Positions 10,288 through 21,148 of a stretch of 64,000 nt of DNA are shown here, piece after piece. The notes below the pieces were generated by a model that did no database searches, was not told the origin of the DNA, and saw only the letters and a list, made by a program, of their open reading frames with translations. Both the position numbers and the translations under genes were made by a program. The stretch's first letter is position 1; each line of letters opens with the position of its first letter. Source of the DNA: Leptodontidium sp. MPI-SDFR-AT-0119 (lineage: Eukaryota > Ascomycota > Leotiomycetes > Helotiales > Leptodontidiaceae); NCBI GenBank assembly GCA_020726505.1, contig JAHLEZ010000021.1, positions 930,001-994,000 of the forward strand, in the 5' to 3' direction.

Positions 10288-12120
10288 ATGGCACCACCAA
10301 CACCGCTCCCCTTCTCGCCCGATTTCAAAAATGCAGACGAGTACGTGGAGTCACTCCTCGAATTCTCCGCCGCATCAACCATCTTCCAGACACTCTGCGG
10401 CGGAGTTCACATCCTGGATTTCTTCACGCGAGAACCCTCTCTGTACCACACCGTCATCCCAGCTGAATGGCGTTCCTGGCTCATGGCACGTGATTCGATG
10501 GACCTCCTCGATTTCCTCATGCGTGACGACTTGGAGAAAGTGCGAGAGGATAACCCACCTGAGAGTCTAATCAAGTATATCCGTGAGATCAGGAAACACT
10601 CTTTACGCCGGACTGTTGCTGTTAGACAGGATGGTGAAGCGATTACCAAGCTACCGAGACATGTCGCTGTAGGAATGATCCCTAAGAAAATGCACGAGGT
10701 CAGCAATTTCGCTGACTACGTTGTGCGTGTCGCGGATTCAGTGAGCACAGGCACAGGGAAAGAGATCACGCACTACGTCGATTTCGGCAGCGGGCAGAAT
10801 TATCTCGGTCGGACGCTGGCGAGTCCGCCGTATAACAAGCATATCGTTGCCGTGGAGAGCAAGGAGCTGAATATCACTGGTGCGAAGAGCATGGATGTTC
10901 TGGCGGGCGTTGCGGAGAGGGAGAAGGTTATGAGGAATAAGAAGGTCTATCGTATGAAGCAGGATAGTCTGGTGCCTTCGGAACAGCTGAATAGCAAGGC
11001 GTTGAGGAGGGCGGCGAAATTGCTGAAGGCTAAGGCTACGGGTACGCCGCTGGAGAATGAGGTTGATTTGAGGCCGAGTAGGGATTTGGCTACGATTTAT
11101 ACGCCTGCTGATGGGAAGGGGTATATTCAGTATGTGGAGCATGTGGTTCAGGATGGGGATCTGTCAGATGTGGTGGAGCAGATTGAGCAGATGAAGATTG
11201 CTGCTCCGGCTGGCAAGTTACAGGTCGTGAACGCGGAGTCTGAGAATCCTGCTTTACCAGAAGTGCTGGAGGAGATTTCTAAGAGCAAGAAAACTCGTCT
11301 GATGGCTATTTCGATTCATTCATGCGGTAATCTCTCGCACCATGGTATCCGCTCGCTTCTACTTAACCCTTCAGTCCACGCCATAGCCATCGTGGGCTGC
11401 TGCTACAATCTCATGACCGAACGTCTCGGCCCACCAACCTACAAACTCCCTCTCCTGCGTCCAAACCTCCGCGCCATCAACGCCTCAGGTCAGGAATCAA
11501 CAATGTGCGATCCGCACGGCTTCCCGATGAGCGAGAAAGTTTCAACTTACAACGGCGACGGCGTCAGGCTCAACATAACAGCACGTATGATGGCCGTCCA
11601 AGCACCACTGAACTGGACAGAGAAAGAAAGCGATTCATTCTTCACGCGGCACTTCTATCGTGCCCTCCTCCAGAGAGTCTTCCTCGATTTCGGCGTTGTG
11701 AAGAAATTGACTCCCAATCAAGAGCCGGGCGAACGATCCAACAACCTAGAGAGCACGGAACCTGTAATCATCGGCTCTCTACGAAAGGGGTGCTATGGAT
11801 CTTTCAAATCGTATCTGAGAGGCGCGTTGGAGAAGTTGGCGAACGATCCTGTTAGGGGTGGGAAAGTGGGGGAGCAGATGAAGGGGATCACGGATGAGCA
11901 GATCGAGGAATACTCGGAGCGGTTTGGGAAGTTGAAGAAGGAGTTGAGTGTTACGTGGAGCTTGATGGCTTTTAGTGCAGGTGTGGTGGAGAGTCTGATT
12001 GTTACTGATAGGTGGCTGTGGCTCCGGGAGCAAGAGGGTGTGGGTGATGCTTGGGTTGAGGCTGTTTTTGATTATGGGTTGAGTCCTCGGAATTTGGTGG
12101 TGGTTGGGATTAAGAAATGA
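10288..12120 (+). CDS. Methyltransferase-like protein (METTL25/RRNAD1 type)
   Basis: An uninterrupted frame codes for 610 residues from the ATG at 10288, which sits in an excellent context (GCCCACCATGG). An in-frame ATG at 10201 would add 29 residues with an Arg-rich, weakly mitochondrial-looking start. The protein shows a SAM-dependent methyltransferase-like fold: HYVDFGSGQNYLGRTLA (motif I region) and, later, the family signature SIHSCGNLSHHGIRSLL followed by AIVGCCYNLMTE. These motifs are typical of the METTL25/RRNAD1 (methyltransferase domain 25) family found across eukaryotes, whose substrates are poorly known. A large insertion of about 100 residues separates the two motif blocks. No introns are seen. 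Function beyond family membership is not deducible. Confidence 0.82.
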   Translation: MAPPTPLPFSPDFKNADEYVESLLEFSAASTIFQTLCGGVHILDFFTREPSLYHTVIPAEWRSWLMARDSMDLLDFLMRDDLEKVREDNPPESLIKYIREIRKHSLRRTVAVRQDGEAITKLPRHVAVGMIPKKMHEVSNFADYVVRVADSVSTGTGKEITHYVDFGSGQNYLGRTLASPPYNKHIVAVESKELNITGAKSMDVLAGVAEREKVMRNKKVYRMKQDSLVPSEQLNSKALRRAAKLLKAKATGTPLENEVDLRPSRDLATIYTPADGKGYIQYVEHVVQDGDLSDVVEQIEQMKIAAPAGKLQVVNAESENPALPEVLEEISKSKKTRLMAISIHSCGNLSHHGIRSLLLNPSVHAIAIVGCCYNLMTERLGPPTYKLPLLRPNLRAINASGQESTMCDPHGFPMSEKVSTYNGDGVRLNITARMMAVQAPLNWTEKESDSFFTRHFYRALLQRVFLDFGVVKKLTPNQEPGERSNNLESTEPVIIGSLRKGCYGSFKSYLRGALEKLANDPVRGGKVGEQMKGITDEQIEEYSERFGKLKKELSVTWSLMAFSAGVVESLIVTDRWLWLREQEGVGDAWVEAVFDYGLSPRNLVVVGIKK

Positions 12121-12392
12121 GGTGTTGTTGAATGTGAGAGGTTTCTGGGGTTGATTGATGGATTGTTGGCATGAAGATGATACCATCCTGCCACGGAAGT
12201 TTGGTGGAGATCTGGCAGTTTGGTTACAGATCTTGCTTTTACTCTTCAAGAAGTCTGCAGAAGAGACATTAAAGATTCAATACGATAGGCCTAGACGTTC
12301 TAAAGACATTTAATTCTATGCAATAAGTCAATGTTATTTTCCTTTCTTCAGGTAGGCCACGAACTAGCCTGACGCTAATCGAAGCGAGCTCT

Positions 12393-13777
12393 ATGCTCAC
12401 AACAACACAACAGCAGAGGCCGACGCGTCAAGTCCATGAAAGTGAACTCGAATCCCCTTTATTTCCTCCTTTCTACCTCAGAACACAACAGTCCCTGGCA
12501 AATAACCCACAACACCAATCAGTCAAGATGCATATCTGCCCACGCCGAAACCGGGGTCCCACGATACCCAAACATGTTGCTATGGATTTCTCAAATCAAA
12601 TTCGTCAGTCGGGAAGCTGGACAGCCTTGTACAAAGATTGGGAGAACAAGAAACTAGATCTCACCATTCAAGACCCTTCCTCGAGGTATGAGACCGCAGC
12701 CAGTGCAGAAGCTTGTAGATCTCTAGAGCCAGCAGCGAAGAGGACCTCAAACCCATTTCAACAACCGGCCAATCACGCAACTTATTCCAACCTGTTCAGG
12801 AAGAGCAAGCAGACTCAGACTACAAATATTACAAAGAAAGGTTCGAAGAAGAGACAGGGTAAGCACCCATTTGTTCTCGAGACGATATGAAATCAACAAA
12901 GCATCTGCTAACCAATCCTCCCACAGCCCCAAGCACACCCAAGCCTAATCAAACTGGGGCTATCTTCCCCTTCGATATCTTCTTTATGATAGCCAAATAC
13001 TCCAACATCATCGACCTAACATCTCTCGGTCTGACCAGCTCCGGTCAATACGCAGTTCTGAGACAATTCCATCCCGGGCCTCTCCTCCTCTTGACTCGAC
13101 TCTGCCACGACGATCCGCACTGTCCCGGACAGGGCATGTATCATCAGCTGAACTGCAAGATGCATTTCCTACATCACCGTGTGGGGGAGTGGTTGGGACC
13201 GAAGTATTTCTTGAGTGGGAACAACAAGAGCGTCGTGTTTTTAAATTCGGAGGTTTATGATACATTGGGTAAGTACAGTACATCCATACCATTCGTATTT
13301 TCCAGAAACTCTAGGGTTGGGGGTTAGATAGAAGCTAATTCCATGTGCAATACAGCCGACAAGTCGATCTACTCTCCAATTCATCAACGCCGAAAAGATT
13401 ACAAAGCCTCACATCTCTACCACGAAAAGGAAACAAAACCAATCTACCTCCTGCCGAATCCGCACAATAAGGGCGAGGCATGGTATGAGGAAGCTATCCA
13501 AGTGATTGCGGCTTCGTACTCGAGCTTTCAGAATTTAAAGGGGTGGACTGGGTATTGGAAGAAATTCGAGGTGTTTAGGGATAATCGTGGTATTATTAAG
13601 CGTGAGAGAAAGGCCATGTTGAGGAAGCGTGGACATTGTAGGAGAACTGGGGAGAAGAAGGTTGAGGTTAAGGATAAATCTGGGAGTTTGAACAAGACTG
13701 GGCATGTGGTTGGAAAATACCGGAGGAAGGTTTGGACTAAGCTTGGAAAGCCGAGCAGAGTGGAATGGCGTTCGTGA
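12393..13777 (+). CDS. F-box-like domain protein, paralogue 1
   Basis: Three exons: join(12393..12858, 12927..13268, 13356..13777), giving 409 residues. A downstream ATG at 12528 is an alternative start. Exon 1 is polar and low-complexity. Exon 2 begins with a short F-box-like stretch (IFPFDIFFMIAKYSNIID followed by LTSLGLTSS), then a Cys/His-containing segment (HDDPHCPG, HQLNCKMHFLHHRVGEW). Exon 3 is strongly basic and ends with many Lys/Arg. F-box proteins usually bind Skp1 and recruit substrates to SCF ubiquitin ligases; this motif is divergent, so that role is inferred. The architecture (basic first exon, F-box second exon, basic last exon with a conserved Trp/Lys block) matches the gene at 17346-18501, and the two are probably paralogues. 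Confidence 0.6.
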
Positions 13778-15065
13778 GTCTTTGAGTTATGAAATGCCAC
13801 GGAAGGATCCAGGACATCTGTTGAAGTAAAGCTACAAGTTTGTATCAGTGGATGTTTTCTGCGTAGAGGAGAAGTAGCTAATGAAAGGAGAGCTAGTACC
13901 TATAACTCAGAGTTTGACCCGAAATATAATTTGGAGCTTAGTGAGGCTCCATTTCAGCAATGGATCGTAGAGGGAGCATCATTCGCGACCCTAATATGAG
14001 CGCCCTCCCAAACCACCCTAATTCCACACCAGAATCAACCACACTACCACCCCAACTCTGCTAGCTCTCCTACGATGTATTCCACGCCAAAGTAACATCT
14101 GCAGTATGGTATGGCCTGCCTCAGGCTAACCAATAAATTCCCCTACGCATACCTCAATTCATGCATCTCGCACTCATCCTTTTCTCGTTCGCCGGCGAGA
14201 CATCAAAACGCCTCCACTCTACTCAATACACCTGCTGGATGACACATTCACACCCCACCATTCCAGGGAGAATCCACAGAATTGCACCCCGTGGTCCGAG
14301 AATCCTGGGTCCTCGTCTGTGAGAATTGGATTGAACACAGATATGTATTACGGACGGCTTGTATTTCTGGATATGAGATTTTGGCGACAGGAGCGATGTT
14401 TGATCGGTCTTAGAACGTTTCACGAAATATTAAATCACGCCGAGTATACAAAAAGATTTAGATGAAATAATTTTTTTTTTGCGCAGTAGGTGCTAGCCGA
14501 TTTTAGTCTCAATTTAGACATCGTCAGAACCGTGGTTACCTCACGATTCCTTCACTCAGCAGGCCACTTGCAGCTGTTCGTATAGTGTCTGAAACATTAT
14601 ATTAAATCGCTCCTCATAGTTGCTTTCGTCGAAAATCAATTGATAAAGAGAAGAGCGAGACTCGCGCCTGGAGGATTGGGTGGATTTCTCGAGTGGGTAA
14701 TGAAGAAGAGATGTAGCTAAACAATATCTAAGGACCAAACATTTTGCCCTACGGTACCTACCTGCACTTTGCATTCTAAAGATATTTGCGGTAGCCTACC
14801 ACTGCTAGGTGGATTTTAGTTGGCTGAACTAGGTCAATACCTAAGACGACTTACTTATGTTGGGAATGACGGAAGCCTTTCGTCACAACTTTGAAAATGC
14901 TTCGCTTAGTCCGGAATTCAGTACCAACTCTCGCTTCAGTCTAAAATGCAATAATTCCACAAGCGTGATGATATTTAAGGGCACACCGTCTATCGAGATC
15001 TTTAACTCCCGGTGATTCAATTACATCCTCTTTATGCTCTCACAAAAGCAAATATCGGTACTCAG
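13778..15065. other. Intergenic region with no recognised gene
   Basis: About 1.3 kb between the F-box-like gene and the GNAT gene. Short minus-strand frames at 14223-14423 and 14556-14774 have no recognisable family features. A poly-T run lies near 14470. I see only the likely 3' and 5' flanks of the neighbouring genes. Confidence 0.5.
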
Positions 15066-15887
15066 ATGAAGATCCCATTTGAAACACAGCTTCACCAAGA
15101 GCTGGAGCAGTTCACACTCCTCCCATACGACGCTCCCAAACTCCAAGACGGAGACACAAACCCCGAGGAGGAAAATAATCATACCAATAAAGGAACCGTA
15201 ATAACCAGTCCAGTCAGTCTATATCCACCAAAAATACCACCCGAGATACACCTAGAGTATGAAATATCAACAAATCCAAAACTCCAGCACTTCTCCAAAA
15301 AGTTCGACGTGTGGGCTACTCTCAACGGAACAGAAGTAGGACAAGCACGAGCCCGCTACATAAACCGAAGGCGTCTGAAACAGCTCAAGCCACTGTCTAT
15401 GAGTAAGTCTTTACAAGAGCTGAACGACGGCGATTCGGACGCACTGGCGTTTACCCAGCAGCTCTTCAATGACAACGGCACCCTCCAAGCCAAAAACATT
15501 ATGTACCCTTGGGGCAACGAACTTAATAAAGGTGCTGTACTAATATTGAGCTATCTCATGGTCGAGAAGGAGTTTCGCCGACAGGGTATGGCTCGGATTT
15601 TACTCAATGCAGTGATTGAGAAGGCTAAGAATGCGAAAGGTGGTCTTCAGTTTATGTTTGTGAGACCGGGTGCTATTCCTGCAGACTTGGATGATGCGAT
15701 TGATGATACTATGTTGTCAGAAGAACAGGCAGCGGTTGCGAAGAGTATTTATGACACTGCTGTTCGGTTTTATAGGTCGTTTGGATTTCGTCGAGTGGGA
15801 CATACAAAGTGGTTCTGCTTGGCGATGGACCCGAGCCATCCTTCTCACCGAATCACCCCAACGGAAGATCGTAACCCACCGATATAA
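15066..15887 (+). CDS. GNAT-family N-acetyltransferase
   Basis: A single-exon gene of 273 residues from the first ATG in frame; an upstream GTG at 15012 is not credible in a eukaryote. The C-terminal half has the acetyl-CoA binding motif A, VEKEFRRQGMARILLNAVIE, in which R-R-Q-G-M-A is the Q/RxxGxG/A pyrophosphate loop. Motif B is FYRSFGFRRVG. The N-terminal half is polar and includes an acidic/Asn-rich segment. Fungal GNAT proteins of this shape usually have unknown small-molecule or protein acceptors, and nothing in the context narrows it. It lies between two F-box-like paralogues on the same strand. Confidence 0.8.
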   Translation: MKIPFETQLHQELEQFTLLPYDAPKLQDGDTNPEEENNHTNKGTVITSPVSLYPPKIPPEIHLEYEISTNPKLQHFSKKFDVWATLNGTEVGQARARYINRRRLKQLKPLSMSKSLQELNDGDSDALAFTQQLFNDNGTLQAKNIMYPWGNELNKGAVLILSYLMVEKEFRRQGMARILLNAVIEKAKNAKGGLQFMFVRPGAIPADLDDAIDDTMLSEEQAAVAKSIYDTAVRFYRSFGFRRVGHTKWFCLAMDPSHPSHRITPTEDRNPPI

Positions 15888-17345
15888 AAGAGACTCACGA
15901 ATGGCAGGATATCAGTAGAAGTAGGATACGTGGAAGATCGGTGGTACTGTAGTATATCAAAGGGTCTATTTTAGCACCACTATCAACATGAAAGCCTATC
16001 AACGAAAACTCTTGAATTGGTATTTGAAGTTTGATGACTGCCCAGTTCCTGCTAATTGACCATCCCAATTCGCCTTCTATGTGCTACTGGCTATACTGAG
16101 CTCGGTAGCATATTACCAGCTTCTTTCTGGACATGAGTCTACCACTCGGACGCTTTGACACCCCGCACAAGATATGGGGCCGTCAAATCAAGTCTCGGTT
16201 GTACAGATATAAATTCCATTTGAATTCAAACTGGATTTGGAGTCAACCCTATGAAATAATGAAGCGTCATTTTGTAAAAATGAACCGCACATTCTGGCCA
16301 TCCAGCCAAGACAATTAAGCGAAGCGGACACAAACACAAGATGATTGATTTGAACTTGGTCACTGGGGCCTGCCTATCTCAGAATTTTCTACAAATTTTT
16401 ATTAAGTTAACGCTTAAAAATATCCAATGTTACCCAGGAACAAGGGCTGTGTTGATATCTGCTGAAACAATGGGAACCGTGCCAGGCTGTGATTTCATTC
16501 AGCAATTACCAAGAGTGATACCTGAAAGGACATACTGTGGAAGAAGTTTAGTTTCCAGTCCACTACTGGACGAATTCTCTAGATTTTGAAAGTTAAGGTT
16601 TATGAAGATTGATATTTTCTGAAGATACAGCTAGGAATCAATTGCTATTGCACCATCGATATCAAGGCTGTTTCGGGGTGAAGCCTAGGCTTATGTTCAG
16701 CTGCCGCTTTTTAGATCTCCACGGAAGAATAATAAATATCTCTTGCCCATCGTAGGAAAGACATTTAGTTGGTAATACTGACAATTGAGAAGAATAAGCA
16801 CAACCGCAGCGAAGGTACTGAACTGTGACGCTCTCAAATGAAAGAATTTTGTGTCTTCCGAGTAAACAAAGACTTCTTTCTCTGCCACAGTTGCAAATGA
16901 TTTTCTATTGGAAACTTAATTGGAAGAGATCAATAATTAATTGAAAAAAATTTGGAAATTAGAAAGAATATCTAAAGAGAATGCAGTTATCGGCTTTATT
17001 CAAATCAACAATTGTAACGTTGAAGGACATGAATGACCAACAGGCTGATTCAACTCTCAACATCTGCAACTAGAAGATCTTATTTAGAGATCAACTCAGC
17101 ATCTAACTATACCAGACCCACTTTCTATAGATAATGAAGAATGTTGAATGCAAAGCTGAACGTTCTCCCAGCTCCTCAGTCTTGCGACAAAGGTGAATTC
17201 CAGCAAACCGGCTAGCGCACAATCGGTTAATTTTCCATCTACATACCTTCGAGGCTGCAAGATTTCCTCCACCATGCTTCTTGACAGAACATCACATTAA
17301 TATCTTCGAATCACATTTGGCTTTGTGTTGCTCTATCCATCCACG
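15888..17345. other. AT-rich intergenic region
   Basis: About 1.45 kb between the GNAT gene and the second F-box-like gene. The middle part (16600-17000) is noticeably AT-rich compared with its neighbours. Open frames of 61-82 codons at 16133-16589 show no recognisable domain. I see no repeat ends or RNA gene. Confidence 0.45.
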
Positions 17346-18501
17346 ATGTCGCAAGACGATGCAATCGCTACGCCACTGTGCTGCAAGAGGCTTCGTTGTC
17401 GACACAGACGACGCGCAATCAAATTGATCAATGGCACAAAGACCGTCCGACCGGACTGGGAGAAGAAGACTCCGAAGCCCCCTACTGAGAAAGGTAAGTG
17501 ACATCAAACTCTTGCAAGTGTACTTTTCTAATTAGAATAGCAGGCTCTCCATGTGTGCTCTCCAAGGCCAATCTCGCAAACCTACCCCAAGCCATCCTCT
17601 ACAAATCTTCAAAGCCTGCTCTAACAAAGATTCGATCTCCCTTGGTCGATCTTCGAAGCGTCTCTTCCTCGGTCTCAAAGGTGCGCGTCCCAATCTCGTC
17701 TATGGAGTAACAGGTATCTCGCCCAAGGACTCGAGCGCAAACCTGGGAAACCTTCCCTATGACCTCATCTACAAGATCTTCCAAGCATGCTCCCCCACCC
17801 GCGCCGTCGCAATCGGTCTGTCCTCCAAACGACTCTACAATTTCCTCAGGCTCGCTCACCCCAATCCAATCCCACTTGACTACAATGATGCGCCTTGTTT
17901 CGGTGACTACGAACAAGATGAGGATGCACTTTATACTATGCTAGGATTATGGATGCCAAAACACTATCGAACAACCCTCGCTAGAATTCCCGAGGTCCCA
18001 AAGCAGTTCGTCAATATGAAGGTCTACGGCTTCATGCACAGCTGGAAGGACGAAGCACTGTGGTCTTATTATATGGATAGGGCTGCGGCCAGTGTTGATG
18101 GAAAGATGTACTATGAGGAGGGGTTCAAGTCGTATCTTCCGTATCCATACATGAAAGGCCAAAAATGGCAAGTCGTCACTGATTTTGCCTGTCTTCAAAG
18201 ATTTTTCTCTGATTACCAACCATTAGCTTTGACATCTCGATATTCCCCGAAGAAGCACTTCTAACACTCACTTTTTCCTTACAGGGACGTCGAGGCACTA
18301 CAAATCATCAGACAAGACACCAAACGCTTCCAAAGCAAGATTCAGTGGCGGAAGTTCTGGAGCAAATGCAAGATATTCAAGAAGTGCGGACCAGTCAAAT
18401 TCCCAAAGAGGGTCGTGGAGGGAAAGTTGGCAGATGGGAGAGCGGTAGAGAAAAAGGCACGAGCTCGGGTGGTGTCAGCGGCGGCAGATGGAGGCGAATA
18501 A
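17346..18501 (+). pseudogene. F-box-like protein, paralogue 2, tandem F-box with frameshift
   Basis: The likely structure is exon 1 17346-17493 (49 codons, basic), exon 2 from 17544 (or 17541) to 18167, and exon 3 18285-18501, ending in a Lys/Arg/Ala-rich tail. Exon 2 holds two copies of an F-box-like unit. The second, from about 17735, reads LGNLPYDLIYKIFQAC then GLSSKRLYNFLRLAHPNP. The first starts in the exon 1 frame as LANLPQAILYK but continues in the next frame as IFKACSN then GRSSKRLFLGLKGARPN. Aligning the copies shows one base missing at about 17601-17608, so the exon 1 frame stops at 17710. Either the gene is broken, the read has an error, or translation starts at the ATG at 17551 and drops exon 1. 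The last intron fits GC-AG better than GT-AG. Confidence 0.6.
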
Positions 18502-19053
18502 GGAGTTGATGCATACACTTTTGTTTTGATCGCGACCGTCAGGAGGAATGTCGTTGGTTCGTTTGATCGCTTTTACTGAGGATATGCTTTTATTTGTATT
18601 ACAGAATGCAAAAATAGTCACTTGTACAACTATGGGTTCCCAGCAGACGGCGTGAACTCCGAAGGCGTGTGAGTATTACCATGAGGCAGGATTTCCACTG
18701 ACTTGCAAGAGGTTTGGGGACAGCGTGCTCGTGGTAGGTGGAAAACAAGATTAATCATACACTGACTAAATAACATGGGAATCCCCATCATGGGATTAAG
18801 GAGCAAGTAAACAAGGGATTGGATAACGCAGAGACCGGTGATGGAGAATGCATGTGTTCAAAACGAAGTTATGTTGACATTCCAGAGGGTCTTGGCTTGA
18901 ATAGGGGTAGTAGGCGTACTTTACCGAACTGCGGGGTAGTTTGCCGACATCCTAGGTACCGTACCTCATGTGGATTGATCTTGCCCTACGATCAAGACTC
19001 CAAGATATCACATTCTTAGCGAAACATTGTTTTTACAACAGAGTCAAGTCAAG
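18502..19053. other. Intergenic region before the acyl-CoA ligase
   Basis: About 550 bp holding the 3' flank of the F-box-like gene and the promoter of the ligase. A palindromic CCTAGGTACC-type segment lies near 18950. The plus-strand frames at 18819-19300 are not recognisable proteins, and the second overlaps the ligase start in a wrong frame. Confidence 0.45.
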
Positions 19054-21148
19054 ATGTTATTCAAATCCTCATATCCAGACATCGACAGTAAGTCAGCTCT
19101 CAAATCAACCCCCTAGCTACGCCATGCCGTCACTTCTAACCATCCACAGTACCAACCCATCTTACGACATATTCCTTCCTCTTCTCAAATACAAACCAGT
19201 ACTTTCCATCCCAAACAACAAGCTACACACCAAAAGGATACACCATCACATCCACACTCTCACGTCTAACCCACCCCACAATTCAAACTCTCGCGAGTAA
19301 CATTTCCACAGCCTTGACTATCAAGCACGGTCTTCGGCCTGGAGATGCCGTATCGATATGTTCACCTAACGCCATCCAGTACCCAGCGATCATGTATGGG
19401 ATCATGCGAGCGGGTGGGATTCCTGCTTTGAGCTCTCCAGGATTTAATGAGGAGGAGATGATGCATATTTTCAAGACCGTGGATTGTAAATTAGTGTTTT
19501 GTCCTGGTGAGATTGTGAATGTGGTGAGAGGGGCGCTGAGAATCCTAGGGAAGAATGATGATTGTATCGTTGCAATTAATGGGGAAATTGGAGAGGGAAA
19601 CTCAAACGGCGTAAAGTCGCTGAGAGAGCTGGTCCAGGAAGGCCAAGGAATTGGTCAGGTAAAGGCATGGGAGATACCACGAGAAAAGAACAACAGTGAT
19701 GTTTGTGCACTTCTGTGTTTTAGTAGTGGGACGACTGGTTTGCCGAAAGCTGTAAGTATTTTTGCTAGACTTGATTTTAGAAACTGTGGGTGGGACTAAT
19801 GCAAAGTAAACTGTACAGGTTATGATATCTCATCAAAACATCATCGCCCAATGCCTCCAACTCATCCCGACCACTTCAGCAGACCACAAGACTGTTCTAG
19901 GTCTTTTGCCATTTTATCACAGTAAGATATCACTCCTTTAATTGCTTTCACGCTACTGACACCAAATTTAGTTACCGGCGTCGTGAAAATGCTCGTTCTA
20001 CCTTTCGTCATTGGCGCAGAAGTGGTAATCCTGCCTCAATTCTCAATGAAGGGCTTGCTATCAACCATAGAGCGGTACCAAATTACCGAAGTGCAAGTAG
20101 TGCCTCCAATAATCATCCGTCTAGTCAACGATCCCATGGTCAAAGACTACGACCTCTCGTGCATCAAGCGTTTTGCATCTGGTGCAGCTCCAATCAGTAA
20201 GCCATCCCGATCTGAAACCACCCACGTCTTAAAATACTCATGAGAATATCACGAGAGAATATCAGTAATGTATGTTGAGTTTTGAGGCTCGTCTGCTGAC
20301 TTGAACTTTACAGGCGAAGAAGTGTTACAACTTCTTGAGAAGAGATTCCCAGGCAGAGGATTCAAGCAAGGATACGGCATGACCGAAAGTACAGGATGCA
20401 TCACTACCCATCCACTTGACAAGCACGCCTTCAAATACGCAAGAACGGGTGGGACATTAGTTGCAAACACAGTGGTCAAAGTAGTGGATAATAATGGGAA
20501 GTTGGTTGGCGTTGGGGAGCAGGGAGAGGTGAGTTAATTTCATATTTCCGCCTCTACCAACACTTCACCAAAGCAGGACAAATTCAACATTCCATTAATT
20601 TGATAGAGACGTAGCAAAGAGCTGACACCAACACAAACAAGATCCTAGCAAAGGGCCCCCAGATCTTCCCTGGCTATTTGAATAATCAAACAGCGACATC
20701 CTCAGCCTTTGACAGTGAAGGCTTCCTCCGCACAGGCGACATCGGATCCATCAATGCCGAAGGCTGCATAGTGATCCACGACCGCATCAAAGAAATGATC
20801 AAAGTGAAAGGTGTGCAAGTAGCACCAGCAGAGCTTGAGGATCTGTTGTTAGGTCATGAGATAGTGGAGGATTGTGCTGTGATTGGAGTCCCGGATGATT
20901 ATGCTGGCGAGAGACCGTTTGCGTTTGTTGTTTTGAAACATGTAAATGGGGAGGATGCTGAGAGGAAGTTGGAACGGGCTGGGGAGTTGTTGATAGAGTA
21001 TGTTAAGGTGAAGAAGGGCAGGGGGAAATGGCTTGTTGGTGCTAAGTTCGTGGAGAGTATTCCGAAAAGTGCGAGTGGGAAGATTTTGAGGAGGGTGTTG
21101 AGAGAGGATTACTCAAGAGCACTAACAAAGAGTAAGGCTAAGTTGTAG
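19054..21148 (+). CDS. Acyl-CoA ligase, 4-coumarate-CoA ligase-like, peroxisomal
   Basis: Six exons: join(19054..19087, 19150..19751, 19819..19921, 19972..20196, 20314..20528, 20642..21148), giving 561 residues. The tiny first exon supplies the family start (MLFKSSYPDID, joined to IPTHLTTYSFL). The AMP-binding P-loop is CFSSGTTGLPKAV. The adenylate motif is GYGMTESTG. The hinge/ATP motif is GFLRTGDIG, and the catalytic Lys motif is PKSASGKILRR. The enzyme should activate an aryl or fatty carboxylate to its CoA thioester through an acyl-AMP. The protein ends in Ala-Lys-Leu, a functional PTS1-type peroxisome signal, so it probably works in peroxisomal acyl activation. The exact acid cannot be predicted. 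Intron 5 is longer than usual (113 bp). Confidence 0.9.

Noticed and set aside
551..12120. Secondary-metabolite gene cluster (monooxygenase, NmrA-like, methyltransferase-like)
   Set aside because: No PKS, NRPS or terpene synthase is present, and the methyltransferase-like gene belongs to a conserved METTL25-type family. Genes are unrelated neighbours.
15012..15065. GNAT start at 15012
   Set aside because: The codon there is GTG. The first in-frame ATG is at 15066.
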